From NCBI GenBank assembly GCA_019119685.1, contig DWWN01000041.1:1-60730 (forward strand): DNA of 60,730 bases. Reading direction: 5' to 3'. Under the pieces are notes generated by a model. It was given only the letters and a program-made list of their open reading frames with translations. It ran no database searches and was not told the origin of the DNA. The position numbers and the translations under genes are program-made. How positions within the stretch are numbered: position 1 is the stretch's first letter; each line of letters starts with the position of its first letter. Source of the stretch: Candidatus Faecalibacterium faecigallinarum. Lineage in GTDB: Bacteria > Bacillota > Clostridia > Oscillospirales > Ruminococcaceae. This document shows positions 58,080 to 60,730 of the stretch, one piece after another.

Positions 58080-58391
58080 TTATAACGTCAGGTCAGAATG
58101 ATCCTGCCTGCAATCAAGGACGGCATCCAGATAGACGGTGCTGCCTTCTACCATAAAAACAGCTTTGTACCGCCTGGCAAACAGTGCGGAACGATATTGG
58201 GAAGGAAGATTCAGTTCTTCCTCTACTGGAAATTGCATGGGATTCTGTTCCAGACGTTCCAGAAGGTGTGCAAACTCTGCGCGGAACTTTTTGGCAGCGG
58301 GAACACTGACATGAGCAAGAAATGAGACGTGCCGCAGGAGCATCCCGTCCACACGCCGCGCCAGGATGATCTGGTAGTTTGGCTGGCTCAT
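58080..58391 (-). CDS. RelE/ParE-family toxin
   Basis: A 103-residue basic protein with the RelE/ParE fold: helices in the first 60 residues, then RSALFARRYKAVFMVEGSTVYLDAVLDCRQD, the strand pair common to the family. It overlaps the antitoxin gene by 4 nt and lies 28 nt before the recombinase gene on the same strand. Whether it cuts mRNA or inhibits gyrase is not readable. Confidence 0.85.
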   Translation of the reverse strand: MSQPNYQIILARRVDGMLLRHVSFLAHVSVPAAKKFRAEFAHLLERLEQNPMQFPVEEELNLPSQYRSALFARRYKAVFMVEGSTVYLDAVLDCRQDHSDLTL

Positions 58392-58684
58392 CGTTCTGCC
58401 TGACTTTCTGCCGCGGCGATGATGGAATCCATGTCCGCAAGGGCATCTTGTGCGCTGCGCCCCACAAATCCCTTGGCACGGTCAGCCTGGGCAAAAAGCA
58501 GATCGGCATACAGAGATTGTTCGGCATTCAGGGAGAGGTTCAGTGGAACAGATTTCTCCCGCACAATCTGCTGCAAAAACATATTGATGGTTCCGTTCAT
58601 AGTCATTCCCAGCTGATTCAGCACATACTCTGCCTGTGCTTTCAGTTCAGGATCAACCCGGATGCTCATGTTAATGGTTGACAT
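58388..58684 (-). CDS. RelB/DinJ-family antitoxin
   Basis: A 98-residue protein with an N-terminal ribbon-helix-helix (INMSIRVDPELKAQAEYVLNQLGMTMNGTINMFLQQIV), typical of RelB/DinJ antitoxins, and a flexible C-terminus that binds the toxin. It begins the transcript behind a near-consensus promoter and likely represses it. A GAGGTGA ribosome site precedes the start. Confidence 0.9.
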   Translation of the reverse strand: MSTINMSIRVDPELKAQAEYVLNQLGMTMNGTINMFLQQIVREKSVPLNLSLNAEQSLYADLLFAQADRAKGFVGRSAQDALADMDSIIAAAESQAER

Positions 58685-58704
58685 TACGTATCACCTCAAG
58701 AATA

Positions 58705-58733
58705 GTATAAGCAACATAGTGTGCAATGTCAAT
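58705..58733 (-). promoter_or_regulatory. Promoter of the relB-relE-recombinase unit
   Basis: Minus-strand TTGACA (58733-58728) and TATACT (58710-58705) with a 17-nt spacer, about 20 nt before the antitoxin start. Confidence 0.82.
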
Positions 58734-58855
58734 ACATTTGAATACAACTTTCAAGACTGGTCCGTAAACCTGTGTTTATGACAGAAAATCTATGGTTTGC
58801 TGCATTTTCATAGAAAAAAACACGCAGGTTCTGATACAATAAAAGATCAAGAGGA

Positions 58856-58887
58856 TTGAAATTGTCAACCATTATTGACAATTTCAA
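58856..58887. promoter_or_regulatory. Inverted repeat before the response-regulator gene
   Basis: TTGAAATTGTCAA and TTGACAATTTCAA pair around CCATTA, a 13-bp perfect arm. A further TGTCAAC copy follows, then a GATACAAT box. It is a likely operator or promoter element of the two-component genes. Confidence 0.5.
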
Positions 58888-58947
58888 AGTGTCAACTAAA
58901 ATGATACAATATCAGATGTTTTTTCTGAGTTGTTGGGAGTGATGCAG

Positions 58948-59667
58948 ATGAATCTTTTGGTTTGCGACGATGACCGGCAGGATCTGGACCGGATTACCGC
59001 TTTGCTGGCGGGACCCTGCCAGGGAATGGGGGCAAACCTGGTGGCAACCAGCCGGCCGGAAGAACTGGAAGATCTGTCCCGTTTTGACCTGGCTTTTCTG
59101 GATATCGACATGAAGGAAATCAATGGGCTGACGCTGGCCCGGCGGCTCCGGGCTGCCCGGCCGGATGCGGTGATTGTGTTTATCACAAACTTTGTCCAGT
59201 ATGCTCCGGAAGGCTATGAGGTACAGGCTTTCCGTTACCTGCTGAAACCAGCGCTGGAAGAAAAGCTGCCCGCCTGCTTTGCGCTCGCGGTGGAAGAACT
59301 GCGCCGCAGGCGCCGGTCCATCATCGTCCGCTCGGAAGGGGAAGCGGTGGAACTCCAGCTGCGGGACATCCTCTATTTTGAATCAGACCAGCGGATGGTC
59401 ACCGCTCATCTGCTCCGAAACCAACGGACAACCTGTCGTTTTTATTTTAGTTTAACCGAGCTGGCCCGACAACTGGAAGGGGCGGGCTTTCTGCGGGTGC
59501 AGCGCAGCTATCTGGTTCATATGGTCTATATCCAGCGGTTTCAATACGGGACTGTGGAGCTGCGGGGCGGTGTCCGGCTGCCAGTCAGCACAAAATACTA
59601 TGCCGAGCTGAAACAGAACTATCTGAAGTGGAAAGGACAAACTTCATGGAAACTCTCTTGGCCCTGA
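58948..59667 (+). CDS. LytTR-family response regulator
   Basis: A 239-residue AgrA/LytR-like regulator. The receiver domain (1-115) has the phosphate-accepting Asp52 in AFLDIDM and an acidic pocket at DDD (7-9). The LytTR DNA-binding domain (about 125-230) has LRDILYFESDQRMVTAHL and FLRVQRSYLVHM. The ATG at 58948 is preferred over 58942 on ribosome-site spacing. The histidine kinase gene overlaps its end by 22 nt. Quorum or peptide sensing is the usual role. Confidence 0.9.
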   Translation: MNLLVCDDDRQDLDRITALLAGPCQGMGANLVATSRPEELEDLSRFDLAFLDIDMKEINGLTLARRLRAARPDAVIVFITNFVQYAPEGYEVQAFRYLLKPALEEKLPACFALAVEELRRRRRSIIVRSEGEAVELQLRDILYFESDQRMVTAHLLRNQRTTCRFYFSLTELARQLEGAGFLRVQRSYLVHMVYIQRFQYGTVELRGGVRLPVSTKYYAELKQNYLKWKGQTSWKLSWP

Positions 59668-60603
59668 TGGAAGGTTGGAAGGGGATTGTTTTATCCGCAG
59701 CCGCGCCTCTTTTTGACTGGATCACGTTTCTTGTCTTTATGGGTTCCTTCGGCACCCGCCGCTTTCCGCAGTCTGTGGGCAAGGGCATCGCCTGTTTGTG
59801 CGGGCTGTTGGTTTGGGGATGGTACAGCTCATCCGGTGCCCTTTTTGCAGCCCAAGCTACGCCTTTTGGAATCCTGGCAGCCTTTGTATTGTTCTATATC
59901 CTGTCGTGTATCCTTTTTACCGGGCTGACCTTTCTATACCGGTTCTTTCTGGTGCTGCTGTGGTGTTTGGGCCGCTGCCTTTACATTGCCGTCCTGCTGC
60001 TCGCCTTTTCGGCCCTGTTCGATCTGCCCTATCCGCTGCCCCGTGTCTGGAGAGAGGCATCCGCCCAGGGATGGTTTCTTTTCATCTATGGGGGATTTGA
60101 ACTGGTGGTGGCTCTGGCCCTCCGCCAACTGCTGCGGCGACCAGACAGGCTGCATCTGAACCCCCGGCAGCTGCTTTTGTATCTTGCTTTTCCGGCGGCT
60201 TCTTTTGTGTCGCTTTTGGCTTTTCTGCCCATGCTCAACGGCAGGCCGGTCAACCAATGGCTGATTGGCGGATGCTGCATCGCGCTGCTGCTGGCCAATC
60301 TGGCAGTTTTGTTTCTGCTGCGGAGGATGGAGCAGGCCGCCCGGGATCGGGAAAGGCTGGCGGCGCTGGATGAGCAGTTTCAGATGCAGTCCAGGAACAT
60401 GGAGGCAACCCGGGAGCTTTATGAGGTACAGCGCAAGGCCACCCATGATTTTGGAAGCCAGCTGGAGGTTTTGGGGCAGCTTTTGCAGCATCAGGAATAT
60501 GACGCTGCCCGGGACTATCTCAAGTCGGTGTCAGACCGCAGGCTGGAATACCAGGCTCTGGTGGACTGCCGCCACCCGGCCCTGAACGCTCTGTTCAACA
60601 CTA
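59646..60603 (+). pseudogene. GHKL-type sensor histidine kinase, cut by an insertion sequence
   Basis: The first 319 codons of an AgrC-like sensor kinase. Six or so hydrophobic helices (about 15-225) are followed by a coiled linker, the phospho-accepting His267 in ATHDFGSQLEVLGQLL, and the HPALNALFNT stretch. The ATP-binding half is missing because an IS begins at about 60604. The open frame runs a further 20 codons into the IS to 60665. The start at 59646 has AAAGGA. Confidence 0.87.
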
Positions 60604-60730
60604 GAGCGTGTTTTAAAACCCGGAAGTTGTGTGCAAAGTGCCAATATGGTAAACTCATAATATGAGAAGACATGAATTAAGCGAAGCACAATGGAACAAA
60701 ATCAAAGATTTGCTGCCCCCAGAACGAAAA
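60604..60730 (+). mobile_element. IS5-type insertion sequence end (right edge)
   Basis: Starts near 60604 with GAGCGTGTTTT right after the kinase codons. About 58 nt of leader precede the transposase start. The far end is outside the window. It differs from the IS at the left edge. Confidence 0.75.
60662..60730 (+). CDS. IS5-family transposase, N-terminal fragment
   Basis: Twenty-three codons beginning MRRHELSEAQWNKIKDLLPP, the typical start of a transposase of the IS5 (IS427/IS1031-like) group, which has an HTH of this form. The rest is outside the window. It reads rightward. Confidence 0.8.
   Translation, partial: MRRHELSEAQWNKIKDLLPPERK

Larger units (their letters stand above)
56577..60603. 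mobile_element. Putative integrated island downstream of mazF
   Basis: A block with lower GC and different codon use, holding a serine recombinase, a RelBE-type pair and a two-component system, starts directly after the mazF terminators. The left boundary is guessed from where the recombinase C-terminus should stop. The right side is cut by an IS, so the far end is unseen. No att repeat could be identified. Confidence 0.4.

Noticed and set aside
1-60730. tRNA, rRNA or CRISPR arrays
   Set aside because: No tRNA arms, rRNA segments or spaced short repeats were seen in intergenic regions.

Overview
The window reads as 60.7 kb of a GC-rich genome (roughly 60% or more by eye) from an anaerobic gut Clostridium-class Firmicute. 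I infer the Faecalibacterium/Gemmiger/Subdoligranulum neighbourhood from overall protein character, not from any marker gene. Supporting signs are AGGAGG-type ribosome sites, sigma-A promoters (TTGACA, 17 nt, TATAAT), Rex, pyruvate formate-lyase with its activase, XpaC/TelA, IreB, a LytTR/GHKL two-component pair and Firmicute-type small type I toxins. No rRNA, tRNA or CRISPR array was seen. Both ends stop inside insertion sequences. In each case about 127 nt of IS sequence is present, which looks like a whole draft contig ended by multicopy IS elements.

Left part (1-16 kb): an IS5-type end lies just upstream of mglA-mglC, a galactose-type ABC importer. It is followed by a small coiled-coil membrane protein, a sodium symporter, a lipoprotein, an XRE regulator, a TepA-type ClpP-fold protease, Rex and thymidine kinase. 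A pectin-related locus follows: a sugar ABC importer (binding protein and two permeases), an AraC regulator, a GH28 polygalacturonase-type hydrolase and a GH105 unsaturated-glucuronyl hydrolase. Together these would import and trim pectic oligosaccharides inside the cell.

Middle part (16-46 kb): a first type I toxin/antisense RNA locus; an ECF sigma/anti-sigma/membrane protein operon; a compact adenylating ligase, carrier protein and condensation-fold acyltransferase cluster facing a membrane acyltransferase; a coiled-coil protein with a GT4 glycosyltransferase; pflB-pflA; a second type I toxin locus; DUF2200 and DUF5655-like genes; a RodA-type SEDS protein; a secreted caspase-fold (CHAT-like) protein; an AT-rich NERD/zinc-finger gene; tsaE-tsaB-rpiB-upp; a Gly/Pro-rich TPM, LemA-like, TelA and XpaC block; and a tRNA-maintenance operon (YbaK, RNase Z, CCA transferase, TcdA, HAD, DNA glycosylase).

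Right part (46-60.7 kb): a MATE exporter behind a long structured leader, a cytidylate-kinase-like protein, an ECF S component, a LysR-HicB pair, a collapsed hydrolase gene, a second MATE exporter, an iron-sulfur flavoprotein-like reductase, a Dus enzyme, IreB, AcpS and MazF. Directly downstream of mazF lies an island with a serine recombinase, a RelBE-type toxin-antitoxin and a two-component system. Its histidine kinase is cut by the IS at the right edge.

The most unusual signals are: (1) two copies, in opposite orientation and 51 kb apart, of a ~185-nt three-hairpin element whose stems differ in sequence but keep pairing and end in an intrinsic terminator; (2) two type I toxin loci in which the convergent mRNA and antisense RNA begin with similar, locus-specific 5' modules; (3) the stand-alone ligase/carrier/condensation cluster; and (4) the MATE leader, which looks like an aptamer followed by an attenuator.
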